Assembly (NCBI RefSeq): GCF_014174515.1
Contig: NZ_JACJUG010000023.1
Coordinates: 1-64,000, forward strand
Length of the DNA stretch: 64,000 nt
Direction of reading: 5' to 3'
Source: Mitsuaria sp. WAJ17
GTDB taxonomy: Bacteria > Pseudomonadota > Gammaproteobacteria > Burkholderiales > Burkholderiaceae_C
Positions 46,614-54,946 of this stretch are shown here, one piece after another. Under the pieces are notes generated by a model. The model was given only the letters and a program-made list of their open reading frames with translations, did no database searches and had not been told where the DNA came from. Numbering within the stretch: position 1 is the stretch's first letter; every line of letters begins with the position of its first letter. The translations under genes and the position numbers were made by a program.

Positions 46614-46626
46614 GCGGCCAAGCCGG

Positions 46627-47322
46627 TCAGCCGGCGCTCCCCTCGGACTGCCGGTCCAGCCGGTAGCCGAAACCGTAGACAGGGACGATCTGCCAGCCGT
46701 GCTGGCCGTTGAGCTGCAGCTTCTTGCGCAGGCGGCTCACGTGGGTGTCCACGGTGCGGGTGTCTACGTCGGCGTGGATGCCCCAGATGCTGTTGAGCAG
46801 GTGGTCGCGGCTCAGCAGCTTGCCGGGGTTCTGCATCATGTAGACGGCGAGGTCGAACTCCTTCTGCGACAGGGTGATGGCCTCGCCCTGCACGGTGAGG
46901 CGCTGGCGGCTGATGTCGGCCTCGTAGTCGCCCAGGCGCAGCACGGGCATCTCGCGCAGGTTCACGCGCCGGGCGACGTTGGCCAGCCGGGCCCGCAGCT
47001 CCAGGGGCTTGGGTGGCTTGACGATGTAGTCGTCGGCTCCGGCCTGCAGCCCCTGGCAGACGGTGGCTTCGTCGTCCCGGACGGTGACCACCACGACCGG
47101 CACTTCCCAGCCCAGGTTGCCGCGGATCCAGCCGAGGGCATCCAGCCCGGTCCCGTCCGGCAGCTGCCAGTCCACGAGGATGGCGTCGAAGCGTTCACGC
47201 TCCAGCAACTGCTTCAGGCTTGCCACGCTGCCGGCCTGCTTGCTGGTATGCCCTGCTTCGGCCAGCCAGAGGGCAAGCAGGGCGCTCTGGTCCTCGTCGT
47301 CCTCGGCGATCGCGACATGCAT
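46627..47322 (-). CDS. OmpR/PhoB-type response regulator
   Basis: A 231-residue regulator. The receiver domain has IAEDDEDQ, Asp in AILVDWQLPDG, Thr in VVTVRDD and Lys in DYIVKPPKP. The winged-helix Trans_reg_C domain (about 130-225) has LSQKEFDLAVYMMQNPGKLLSRDHLL and DTRTVDTHVSRLRKKL. There is no adjacent histidine kinase, so it is an orphan. It is divergent from the SpoIIE/ATPase gene (183-nt spacer), which may suggest shared control. The start ATG at 47322 is the only good candidate. Confidence 0.92.
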   Translation of the reverse strand: MHVAIAEDDEDQSALLALWLAEAGHTSKQAGSVASLKQLLERERFDAILVDWQLPDGTGLDALGWIRGNLGWEVPVVVVTVRDDEATVCQGLQAGADDYIVKPPKPLELRARLANVARRVNLREMPVLRLGDYEADISRQRLTVQGEAITLSQKEFDLAVYMMQNPGKLLSRDHLLNSIWGIHADVDTRTVDTHVSRLRKKLQLNGQHGWQIVPVYGFGYRLDRQSEGSAG

Positions 47323-47505
47323 GCCCGCGCTCCTGTGGTGGGGGATGGTGGCATCCTACGTCGCACTGCCGGATCGCGTCGCCTCCATCGTCGGCGGAAC
47401 GAGAACCCTGACACGATCGCCGGCGCTCGGCGGAACCAGTACACAGTGACGCCACACTTGCCTTGCAGTAGACGATAGGCTGGCACCACCGGGCTGGAGG
47501 CGGGC

Positions 47506-50388
47506 GTGGGCCCGCCCTGGCGCGCAGCGGGAGGCAGGCATGCGGGACGAGGGCTCTTCTCGGGAGGGGTGGTGGACACGTCGGCGCTGAGCCGTCCGGC
47601 GCGTGGGGTGCCGCTGCGTCGCTGGCTGTCTGCGGTGCTGCCTGCCTCGCTGACGGGGCGCGTCGTACTGCTGTTCAGCGCCACCGTCATCCTGCCGCTG
47701 TGCCTGGGGCTGGCCTTGTTCCTGCATCGCGAGTTCACCACCGGCATTGAGGATGCCATGGGCACGGGGCAGGTTCTCACGGAGGCCGTGCTCCCGGCGA
47801 TCAATGACAGCCTGGTGGTGGGTGACTACGACACCGTGCGCCGCAGCCTGGACCGGCTGGTGCGCAACACGCCCTACGAGTCCGCCCAGTTCATCGACAT
47901 GGACGGGGGACGGCTGGAAGTCCGGGCCCCCAGCCGTCCGAGGGGCCTCTTGCCCCCGGCCTTTTTTGTGGGCTGGATTCAGGACCGGACGGGCGAAGTC
48001 AACATCGTGTGCAAGGTCGGGGGCAAGGACTACGGCGTGCTGCGCCTGCGTTTCGCCGCGGCCAGCCTGGCACAGGAGCGCTGGACCCTCACCCTGGTGT
48101 CTCTCGGGCTGGGCGCGCTGACCCTGCTCCTGGCGACCGCCGTGATGCGGCTGAGCCTGCGGCGCTGGCTGGAACCGCTGGCCCGGCTGCGGGCCGGGGC
48201 CCTGGGGGCTGCGGTGGCTGGCACACCGGGAGCGCCGATCGAGATCAGCTCCGCCGTCGATGCCTTCGTCCAGCGCGAGCAGGTTTTGCACCGGCAGCGC
48301 ATCACGGCGGAGGCCACGCTGGCCGCGGTGCAGGATGGCGTGATCACGCTGGCTGTGGATGGCGAGGTGCTGAACGTCAACCGCGCGGCCGCCGCCATGC
48401 TGGGTCAGCCGGGCGCGTTGTGGTGCGGGCGCAGCGTCTGGCAGGCGCTGCCGCAGCTGGTTCGGGTCGGCGGCGGGGCGCCGCCGACGCTGGCACCCTG
48501 CCAGTGGTCGGCCATCGTCGCGCTGCCCGACGGGTCCGGTGCTGCGCGCACCCTGGACCTGGCCCTGGGTCCGATCTCCGATGCGCAAGGCCAGGTGATT
48601 GGCCATGTGCTGAGCCTGCGCGATGTGTCGGAGCGGGAGGCCTACGAGCAGCGCCTGCACGCCGAGCTGGAGATGCGCCGCGCCGCTGCCGAGGCCCTGC
48701 ACAGCACGCTCAGGCGCCTGCTTCAGGGGCGCGACATGGGGGAGGCGCTGGCCCTGGCGCCCTCGGACCTGGAAGGCGTGGCCCGCCTGGTGGCGGACCT
48801 GGTGCAGCAGCGCGAGGAAGACCAGCAGGCCTTGCGCTTCCAGAAGCGGGCCCAGGACGCCCATGCGGCCATCACGATCGCCGACGCCGACGGCCGCATC
48901 ATCTACGCCAACGACAAGATGCTGGAGCTCACCGGCTTCGCGCTGCATGAGCTGCTGGGTGAGCGCCACCATGTGCTGAGCTCGGGCGTGCACCCGCCAG
49001 CCTTCTTCGCCGAGCTGTGGCAGACCATCGCCGCCGGCCTGGTGTGGCACGGGGAGATCATCGACCGCAGCAAGTCCGGTGAACGGCTCTGGCTGGACAC
49101 CACCATCGTGCCCGCGCTGGATGCCGACGGACGGGTGCAGCGCTACATCGCCATCCGCACCGACGTCAGCCGGTTGCGCCGCATCGAGCAGGCCCTGGCT
49201 GAGGCCCAGGCCCGGGAGCTGGACACCGCCCGCCTGATCCAGACCTCTCTCCTGATCGGTGATGTGCCTGCGCAGCTCCAGAGCGTGGCCATCGCCTGCT
49301 ACAACCGTGCGTCGCGCGGCATCGACGGCGACTTCTACGCCATCACCCCGCTCAGCGAGGACTGCTTCGAGCTCCTGGTGGGCGACGTCATGGGCAAGGG
49401 CGTGCCCGCGGCGCTGGTCGGCGCGGCCGTGCGCACCCATTACAGCCGGGTGGTGAGCGAGCTCATGGCGGCTAGCCTGCTCCACCAGGCGCCCCGCCTG
49501 CCCACGCCGGCGGACATCCTCAACGCCCTGCAGGCCCAGCTGGCGCCCCGCCTGATGGAGCTCGAGACTTTCGTGACCGTCGCGCTGTACCGGGTGGACC
49601 TGCGCGCGGGCCGGATCGACTTCGTCAATGGCGGGCACACACCGCTGCTCCTGATCACACCCGAGGGCGAGGTGCTCCGGCTCCTGGGCGACAACGCACC
49701 CCTGGGCGTGCTGCCCGACGAGCACTACACCCAGGCCCAGGTTGAGCTGTCGCCGGGGGCCACGCTCCTGGTCTACTCCGATGGCATCACCGAGGCCAAG
49801 TCCTCGGCCGGTGCCGAGTTCGGCGAGGAGCGGTTGCGCGAGCTCATGGCCGAGGCGGCACGCCTGGCCGTGCCGGCCGATGTCAGCCTTCAGCTGCTGA
49901 GGCGCCGCCTGGCGGACTTTGCCGACCCCCTGGCGCTGCAGGACGACGAAACGGCCGTTCTCGTCCGCCTGCCCGGTGCTGAGCAAAGCGCCACCCGCCA
50001 TGTGCGCCTTCCCTGGCGCCGAGAAGCCCTGACCGTGCTGCGCGAGGCCCTGAAGGCGGTCGGTCAGGATCAGGGCATGCCCGAGGAGGTCTTGGACCGC
50101 ATGGTGCTGGCCAGCTTCGAGGCGGCTGCGAACATCGTTCGCCATGCCCAGGCTCCCTTTGCCGACGCCTGCCTGCACTGCGAGATCACCCCGGGCAGGC
50201 GCCAGGTGGAGGTGTCGCTGTGGAACGTGGGTGATCCTTTTGATCCGCCTGACGTGCTAACGCCGGACTTTAGCGGTCATTCGGAGGGCGGATTCGGCCT
50301 CTACATCATCCGCAGCCTCAGCAGTGCCACGCATTTCCATCATCCGCTGGCCGATCTCAACCAGACGGTGCTCCGGTTTGAGTGGTGA
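47506..50388 (+). CDS. PAS-SpoIIE phosphatase fused to HATPase (RsbU/RsbW-like)
   Basis: A membrane protein of ~940-960 residues. Two helices (about 50-70 and 190-210) flank a short periplasmic region; two PAS-like modules (265-385 and 440-560) follow. The PP2C/SpoIIE phosphatase (about 570-825) keeps IDGDFYAITPL, LLVGDVMGKGVPAALV, FVNGGHTPLLL and LVYSDGITEAK. The C-terminal HATPase_c_2 (about 850-955) keeps SFEAAANIVRHAQ and GGFGLYIIRSL, but has WNVGDP where an Asp is usual. The layout fuses an RsbU-type phosphatase to an RsbW-type kinase, suggesting partner switching with a STAS protein. The start is uncertain (GTG 47506, 47569 or 47572). Its 3' end overlaps the opposing GGDEF gene by 32 nt. 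Confidence 0.9.
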   Translation: MGPPWRAAGGRHAGRGLFSGGVVDTSALSRPARGVPLRRWLSAVLPASLTGRVVLLFSATVILPLCLGLALFLHREFTTGIEDAMGTGQVLTEAVLPAINDSLVVGDYDTVRRSLDRLVRNTPYESAQFIDMDGGRLEVRAPSRPRGLLPPAFFVGWIQDRTGEVNIVCKVGGKDYGVLRLRFAAASLAQERWTLTLVSLGLGALTLLLATAVMRLSLRRWLEPLARLRAGALGAAVAGTPGAPIEISSAVDAFVQREQVLHRQRITAEATLAAVQDGVITLAVDGEVLNVNRAAAAMLGQPGALWCGRSVWQALPQLVRVGGGAPPTLAPCQWSAIVALPDGSGAARTLDLALGPISDAQGQVIGHVLSLRDVSEREAYEQRLHAELEMRRAAAEALHSTLRRLLQGRDMGEALALAPSDLEGVARLVADLVQQREEDQQALRFQKRAQDAHAAITIADADGRIIYANDKMLELTGFALHELLGERHHVLSSGVHPPAFFAELWQTIAAGLVWHGEIIDRSKSGERLWLDTTIVPALDADGRVQRYIAIRTDVSRLRRIEQALAEAQARELDTARLIQTSLLIGDVPAQLQSVAIACYNRASRGIDGDFYAITPLSEDCFELLVGDVMGKGVPAALVGAAVRTHYSRVVSELMAASLLHQAPRLPTPADILNALQAQLAPRLMELETFVTVALYRVDLRAGRIDFVNGGHTPLLLITPEGEVLRLLGDNAPLGVLPDEHYTQAQVELSPGATLLVYSDGITEAKSSAGAEFGEERLRELMAEAARLAVPADVSLQLLRRRLADFADPLALQDDETAVLVRLPGAEQSATRHVRLPWRREALTVLREALKAVGQDQGMPEEVLDRMVLASFEAAANIVRHAQAPFADACLHCEITPGRRQVEVSLWNVGDPFDPPDVLTPDFSGHSEGGFGLYIIRSLSSATHFHHPLADLNQTVLRFEW

Positions 50389-51292
50389 TCGGGAGGCTTG
50401 AGGCCAGCGGCGGCGGCCGTGCCGAAGCGCAGAGATGCGCAGCGGCCCCGGGGGGGCAGCGGCAGGTGCTGCCGGCGCGGGCCTTGGCCATCCGCATGGC
50501 GCGGTCGGCCTGATCCAGCAGTGACACCAGCTGGGCAGGCTGGCCGGGGATCCAGCAGGCTTCGCCCACGCTGCAGCGCAGGGCGTAGGGCTTGCCGCTG
50601 TCGCGGTTGTGCCTGTCCAGGGCGGCCAGCAGCCGCACGGCGGGTGAGGCAGCGAACAAGGCCGGGTCGTTCAAGGCGATGGCGGCGAATTCGTCCCCGC
50701 CCAGGCGGGCAACGACATCGCTGGCACGGAAGGTGCCGCGCAGCAGTTCGGCGAAGTCCTGCAGGGCCCGGTCCCCCTCGGCGTGGCCATGCTGGTCATT
50801 GATCGGCTTGAAGCCGTCCAGGTCGAAGTAGTAGAGGCTCAGCGGCAGGCCCGCCTGGGCGCACAAGCGCAGGGCGAAGTCGGCCCCTTGCTGGAAGCCA
50901 TCGCGGCTGCACAGGCCGGTCAGGCTGTCATGTCGGGTCCGCCAGCACAGCTCGAGTTCGGTCGCGACCGTTTGGCCCAACTGGGTCAGCAGCGCCAGAT
51001 CGTCCTCGCTGAAGGCGTGAGGCCGGCGGTCCGCCAGCACCAGGCGCCCGATGCTGCGTCCCCTTGCGTCCAGCAGGGGGTGGTGAAGCAGGAAGGGGAA
51101 CTGCAGCAGGGCCAGGGAACGGGCCACAGGATCGTCTGTGGCGTGGCCCGGGATGCCGAACTCCAGCAGCCGCTCATGGCGCTCATCGACGATCCAGGCC
51201 AGCGGGACGCCGAACAGGCGGCAGGCCAGGCTGCTGATGCGTTCAAAGCGGCCAAGCTGCTCGTCGTCCAAAGGCGGCGGGCGTGTGTCCAT
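50357..51292 (-). CDS. GAF-GGDEF diguanylate cyclase
   Basis: A 311-residue protein. A GAF domain (about 20-130; FGVPLAWIVDERHERLLEFG, GRSIGRLVLADRRPHAF) precedes a GGDEF domain (about 145-285). Its catalytic motif is VVARLGGDEFAAI and its upstream Asp is in YYFDLDGFKPINDQHGH. No RxxD inhibitory site is obvious. The ATG at 51292 has GAGG upstream; earlier starts in frame would add only low-complexity sequence. The gene lies 8 nt after the large glycosyltransferase fusion gene on the same strand, so it may be co-transcribed with polysaccharide genes. Its 3' end overlaps the SpoIIE gene by 32 nt. Confidence 0.9.
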   Translation of the reverse strand: MDTRPPPLDDEQLGRFERISSLACRLFGVPLAWIVDERHERLLEFGIPGHATDDPVARSLALLQFPFLLHHPLLDARGRSIGRLVLADRRPHAFSEDDLALLTQLGQTVATELELCWRTRHDSLTGLCSRDGFQQGADFALRLCAQAGLPLSLYYFDLDGFKPINDQHGHAEGDRALQDFAELLRGTFRASDVVARLGGDEFAAIALNDPALFAASPAVRLLAALDRHNRDSGKPYALRCSVGEACWIPGQPAQLVSLLDQADRAMRMAKARAGSTCRCPPGAAAHLCASARPPPLASSLPITTQTGAPSG

Positions 51293-51300
51293 GGCTAACC

Positions 51301-54102
51301 TCACGAAGTGGACAGGCCCGAGCGGCGATCCTGCGGCCGGGGCGGCACCTGACCCTGCGAGCACAGGATCTGAAGGCGGGCCAGCCAGTGGGACTGGTGG
51401 GCGCAGTAGATGTCAGCGGCCGCCTCCGCCTCAGAGCGGCAGGCCGGGTCTTCAAACCACGCCGGGGCGTGAAGCAACCCGATGGGCAGCTCCGACAGGG
51501 TGCGCTGCCAGGCCGGGTCGATGGCGCACCAGGTGGCGGCCTGACGGGGGCGTGCGCCAAACCAGGCACGATGACCGCGCATCACCTCCAGCAGGCCGAT
51601 CCAGTGGCACAGCAGGCGGGCGGGCAGGGAGGCCCGCTGGCGGGGCAGGCGCAGCACCGTGCTGCGCGGCTTGCCCCGCACGTTGGCCGGCTCCAGCACG
51701 ACGGTCTGGCGTGTCCAAGGCGCCTGGCGGCGCACAAGCGCATGGCCCAGCAGGGCCGGCAGGGCCACGGGCGCGGACAGGGCCGCCATCACACCGGCCA
51801 GCACGCGGCCGCTTGGCGAGCTCCCGGCGGGAGGCTGGGCCGGAGCGAGGGGCATCAGCAGGGCGTCCTGGGTGGCCAGCACGGTTCGGATGCGCAGGCC
51901 GATGTGGCGGAGCTGATTGCCCCGCACCACCGACCACTCCAGGTCCAAGCTGCGGCCCACATAGGTGCCGGCCAGGATCAGGCTCTGGCGGACGGTGCTG
52001 CCCTCCGAGACCACCACGTCTTCGAACAGATAGGTCCGCGGACCCAGCACCGCGCCTGCCTCGACCAGGCAGCCCGGGCCAACCAGCACCGGGCCTTCGA
52101 TGCGGGCGCTGTCGTGCACATGGGCGGACGGATGCATGGCGCCCCAGGGCATGGCACGCCAGCTGGCCGGCACGCCCAGGTGCGGGCGGCCTTGACTGGC
52201 CAGCGACTGCAGCTGCAGAAGGCCCAGACCGTCCAGGCGGCTGATGACGAGCTGGGGGTTCAGGCGCAGGCGGCGCGCCGTTTGACGCTCCAGGTGGCGG
52301 GCCAGGTCCTCGCGGGTCCAGTGAGATTCGCAGCCCAGTCGCGTGGCGCCCGGCCCGCTGGCCCAGCCACTCCAGCGTGTGCTGTGGGCCTGGTTCACCA
52401 GCACGGCGACGCGGTCGCTTTCCAGCAGCCGTTCCAGGCTGTGGGCATCGATCCAGCTGTCGCAGTGGCCAATGAGCACCCGGTGTGTTTCCTGCAGGGC
52501 CGCCTGGGACAACACGCCGTAGGGCTGCTGCGGATCCTTGACCACGTGCATCCGGATCTGCACACCCCAGCGCGCGCCCTCGCCGAGGCGGGCGCGCAGG
52601 GCCTCTGGGCTGTCGCAGGCCACCACGTCGATGTACTTCACGTTGGCCCGGGCCAGCAGCTCGATCTGGCGTTCGATGAGCGTGGCGTGCCCCACCGGCA
52701 GGAGCGCCGTGGGCGTGGGGCCGGACAAGGGCAGGTCCGGCGCAGCCAGCGGCGTGGCGAACAGCACCGCGCGGACCAGGCCCGCGGAGCCTGCGGTGCT
52801 GGACAGCGGGGCGGGATCATCGATTTGTGCCCGCCGCCAGCCCAGGGCCTGGGCCAGCACGCGGCCCAGGAAGGTCAGGTTGCCCACCAGGTAGCGGCGC
52901 CACATGCGGCCGGGCTCCTGCCAAAGGCGGTACAGCCATTCGCAACCCAGTTCGCGCAGCCACTCGGGCGCCCGGGGAATGCGGCCGCTGACGAAATCGA
53001 ACAGGCCGCCCACGCCCAGGGCCACGCGCACGCCCAGCAGGGTGCCGTAGCGATCCACAAAGGTCTCCTGCAGGGGCACGCCGCGAGCGACGAGCAGCAG
53101 CTCGGCGCCGCTGGCGCAGATGTCGGCCGCCACCGCGCCCTCATCAGCGGCGGTGAAGTAGCCGTCGCGCGCGCCCACCACCTGCAGGCCCGGCCAGCGG
53201 TCCTCCAAATCGCCCGCCACCTGCTGGGCGATGCCGGGCGCGCCGCCCAGCAGGTAGAGCCGGGCATGGCGGTGGTTCAGTCGCGCCATGAGGCGGGGAT
53301 AGAGGTCGGTACCGTTGACGTTCTGCTTCAGGGGGGTGCCCAGCAGCTGGCCGGCGATCTTGATGCCGATGCCGTCGGGCAGCACCAGGGCCGCGCGGCG
53401 CAGGGCACGGCGGTAGCCGCGGTCCCGGGCCGCAGTGTTCACGCAGGCCGCGTTGGCGAAGCAGACCAGCTCGCCGCGTCCGCTGTCCATCAGCTGCTCG
53501 ATGCGAGTAAGGGCCTCGTGCATCGACAGGTTGTGGATGGCGACGTCGGCGACCTGCAGCAGATCCGGGAAACGGCTGGCCCGCGGCGGTAGTAGCCGGA
53601 CCAGCACCGCCCGTATCAGCAGCCCGGCGTGGCGGCGCAGGCTGCGTTGCTGCCAGTCGGCCTGGTCCAGCGAGGACTCGTCGCTGAAGTCGATGGCCGC
53701 GCGTCGGCAGATCTGCCAGCGGTTGACCAGGCCCGGCCGCACCGGTGGCGCCATTGGGAGGGTCTGCTCATCCACCGGCAGAGGGCGCGGGCCGACCCAG
53801 GACAGGTCGCCCAGCAGCACGTTCCACACGGACGGCCAGTGCGCGGCGCCGAGGCGTCGGGCGAAGCGCCCCCAGAAGCCGCCGGAGAGCCGCAGCCCAT
53901 ACCGGTAGAAGCAGTGTCCCTGGCGCCCTACGGTGGCCTCGCGCTCCCAGAGGCCGAGCTTCCAGCTGAGCAAGAGCGGCAGCCCCAGCGGGACCATTGC
54001 CAGGACGGCCAGGGCCAGATCGAAGGCCCGCAGGCGGGCCTCCAGGCCCGGTGTGCTGAGGGCGGCGGGGCGGGGCGTCCGGGAAGGGTGGTTGGCTTCC
54101 AT
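51301..54102 (-). CDS. Three-domain fusion: degenerate sugar transferase, WecG/TagA/CpsF, NDP-sugar transferase-like/left-handed helix
   Basis: A 933-residue cytoplasmic protein. Residues ~10-160 resemble a bacterial sugar transferase but lack its catalytic acidic motif: the DELPQ position reads AHWPSVW, before NVLLGDLSWVGPRPLP. Residues ~180-385 match WecG/TagA/CpsF glycosyltransferases (ALVLPDGIGIKIAG, LLLVARGVPLQE). Residues ~440-640 recall NDP-sugar nucleotidyltransferases (TALLPVGHATLIERQIELL) without the GGxGTRL loop, followed by a hexapeptide-like helix (~650-740; ARIEGPVLVGPGCLVEAG). The start has GAGGAG 8-9 nt upstream. It probably adds a sugar to a lipid-linked intermediate, with the outer domains as binding or scaffold parts. 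It follows the priming transferase on the minus strand. Confidence 0.82.
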   Translation of the reverse strand: MEANHPSRTPRPAALSTPGLEARLRAFDLALAVLAMVPLGLPLLLSWKLGLWEREATVGRQGHCFYRYGLRLSGGFWGRFARRLGAAHWPSVWNVLLGDLSWVGPRPLPVDEQTLPMAPPVRPGLVNRWQICRRAAIDFSDESSLDQADWQQRSLRRHAGLLIRAVLVRLLPPRASRFPDLLQVADVAIHNLSMHEALTRIEQLMDSGRGELVCFANAACVNTAARDRGYRRALRRAALVLPDGIGIKIAGQLLGTPLKQNVNGTDLYPRLMARLNHRHARLYLLGGAPGIAQQVAGDLEDRWPGLQVVGARDGYFTAADEGAVAADICASGAELLLVARGVPLQETFVDRYGTLLGVRVALGVGGLFDFVSGRIPRAPEWLRELGCEWLYRLWQEPGRMWRRYLVGNLTFLGRVLAQALGWRRAQIDDPAPLSSTAGSAGLVRAVLFATPLAAPDLPLSGPTPTALLPVGHATLIERQIELLARANVKYIDVVACDSPEALRARLGEGARWGVQIRMHVVKDPQQPYGVLSQAALQETHRVLIGHCDSWIDAHSLERLLESDRVAVLVNQAHSTRWSGWASGPGATRLGCESHWTREDLARHLERQTARRLRLNPQLVISRLDGLGLLQLQSLASQGRPHLGVPASWRAMPWGAMHPSAHVHDSARIEGPVLVGPGCLVEAGAVLGPRTYLFEDVVVSEGSTVRQSLILAGTYVGRSLDLEWSVVRGNQLRHIGLRIRTVLATQDALLMPLAPAQPPAGSSPSGRVLAGVMAALSAPVALPALLGHALVRRQAPWTRQTVVLEPANVRGKPRSTVLRLPRQRASLPARLLCHWIGLLEVMRGHRAWFGARPRQAATWCAIDPAWQRTLSELPIGLLHAPAWFEDPACRSEAEAAADIYCAHQSHWLARLQILCSQGQVPPRPQDRRSGLSTS

Positions 54103-54138
54103 GGTGGGGCTCCTCAAGGTGGCTGCCAGGCTCGGGGT

Positions 54139-54828
54139 TCAGTAGGCGCCGCGCCCGCTGATGACGGCGGGCACGGTCCTGGCGAGCAGCTTCAGGTCCA
54201 GTCCGGGCGAGGCTTGACGGATGTACTCCAGGTCCAGCATCACCTGGGTCTCGAAGGGCAGCTCGCTGCGTCCGCTGACCTGCCAGAGACCGGTCAGGCC
54301 GGGCAGTGCATGCAGGCGGGCCCGGTCATCGAAGGCATAGCGATCCACCTCGCGCGCCAGGGCAGGCCGGGGCCCCACCAGGCTCATGTGGCCGCGCACC
54401 ACGCTCCATAGCTGGGGCAGCTCGTCCAGGCTGCAGCGCCGGATCATGCGTCCCAGGGGCGTGATGCGCGGGTCGTTCTTCATCTTGAAGGTGATGCCCT
54501 GGGCGCCGTGCTGGTTCAGCGCGGCGATGGCAGCCTGGCGGGCCTCGGCATCGATGTACATCGAACGCAGCTTGGGGAAGGGGAAGGGGCGGCCGTCACG
54601 GCCGATGCGGGGCTGCCAGAAGAGCACCGGGCCGCCGTCCTGCAGCTTGATGCCCAGGGCCAGCAGCAGAAGAAGGGGCGACAGCAGCAGGAGCAGGCTG
54701 GCGGCCACCAGCACGTCCAGGATGCGCTTGACGCGAGACGGTCCGCGGGTCTGCAGGCGCCAGCGCAGGCGGGCCAGTCGGGCATGGCGGCGCCGGGCGG
54801 CGGGCGAGAGCAGGTCGCTGGGATTCAT
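54139..54828 (-). CDS. Polyprenyl-phosphate sugar-1-phosphate transferase (exopolysaccharide priming)
   Basis: A 229-residue membrane-anchored transferase. One membrane helix (VLVAASLLLLLSPLLLLLAL) follows the conserved KR. Next come GPVLFWQPRIGRDGRPF, PKLRSMY, then GRMIRRCSLDELPQLWSVVRGHMSLVGPRPA with the intact catalytic Asp-Glu pair (about 133). The C-terminal PGLTGLWQVSGRS is typical of WbaP/GumD-type enzymes. It puts the first sugar phosphate on undecaprenyl phosphate. A divergent promoter region (54829-54946) with an inverted repeat separates it from the sensor kinase. It is followed after 36 nt by the fusion gene. Confidence 0.93.
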   Translation of the reverse strand: MNPSDLLSPAARRRHARLARLRWRLQTRGPSRVKRILDVLVAASLLLLLSPLLLLLALGIKLQDGGPVLFWQPRIGRDGRPFPFPKLRSMYIDAEARQAAIAALNQHGAQGITFKMKNDPRITPLGRMIRRCSLDELPQLWSVVRGHMSLVGPRPALAREVDRYAFDDRARLHALPGLTGLWQVSGRSELPFETQVMLDLEYIRQASPGLDLKLLARTVPAVISGRGAY

Positions 54829-54863
54829 GAAGGTCTCCGGCGGATGGGGATGGGGCCATTACA

Positions 54864-54898
54864 GACAAAGACCGTCCCGAGGTTGTGACGCCTTTGTC
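54864..54898. promoter_or_regulatory. Inverted repeat in the divergent EPS/kinase promoter region
   Basis: GACAAAG (54864-54870) and CTTTGTC (54892-54898) form a 7-bp inverted repeat with a 21-nt spacer, located between the priming transferase (minus) and the sensor kinase (plus). The minus strand carries TTGACA at 54900-54895 inside the right arm. It is a candidate operator, not a terminator. Confidence 0.4.
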
Positions 54899-54946
54899 AA
54901 AACGGCCGCCGCTTCCTGCTTGGCCGATCCGGCGGTGGGCAGTAGC

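Noticed and set aside
47356..50178. A 940-codon minus-strand frame opposite the SpoIIE/ATPase gene
   Set aside because: Same shadow signature (His/Gln/Gly-rich, no motifs); the plus strand carries the phosphatase and ATPase signatures.
53640..54102. N-terminal part of the fusion as a second active priming transferase
   Set aside because: The region aligns in outline (VGPRP motif) but lacks the conserved catalytic acidic pair and the nucleotide-sugar contact motifs.
54858..54900. TTGACA and TGTAAT as a promoter for the priming sugar transferase
   Set aside because: The two hexamers are about 31 nt apart, too far for one sigma-70 promoter.
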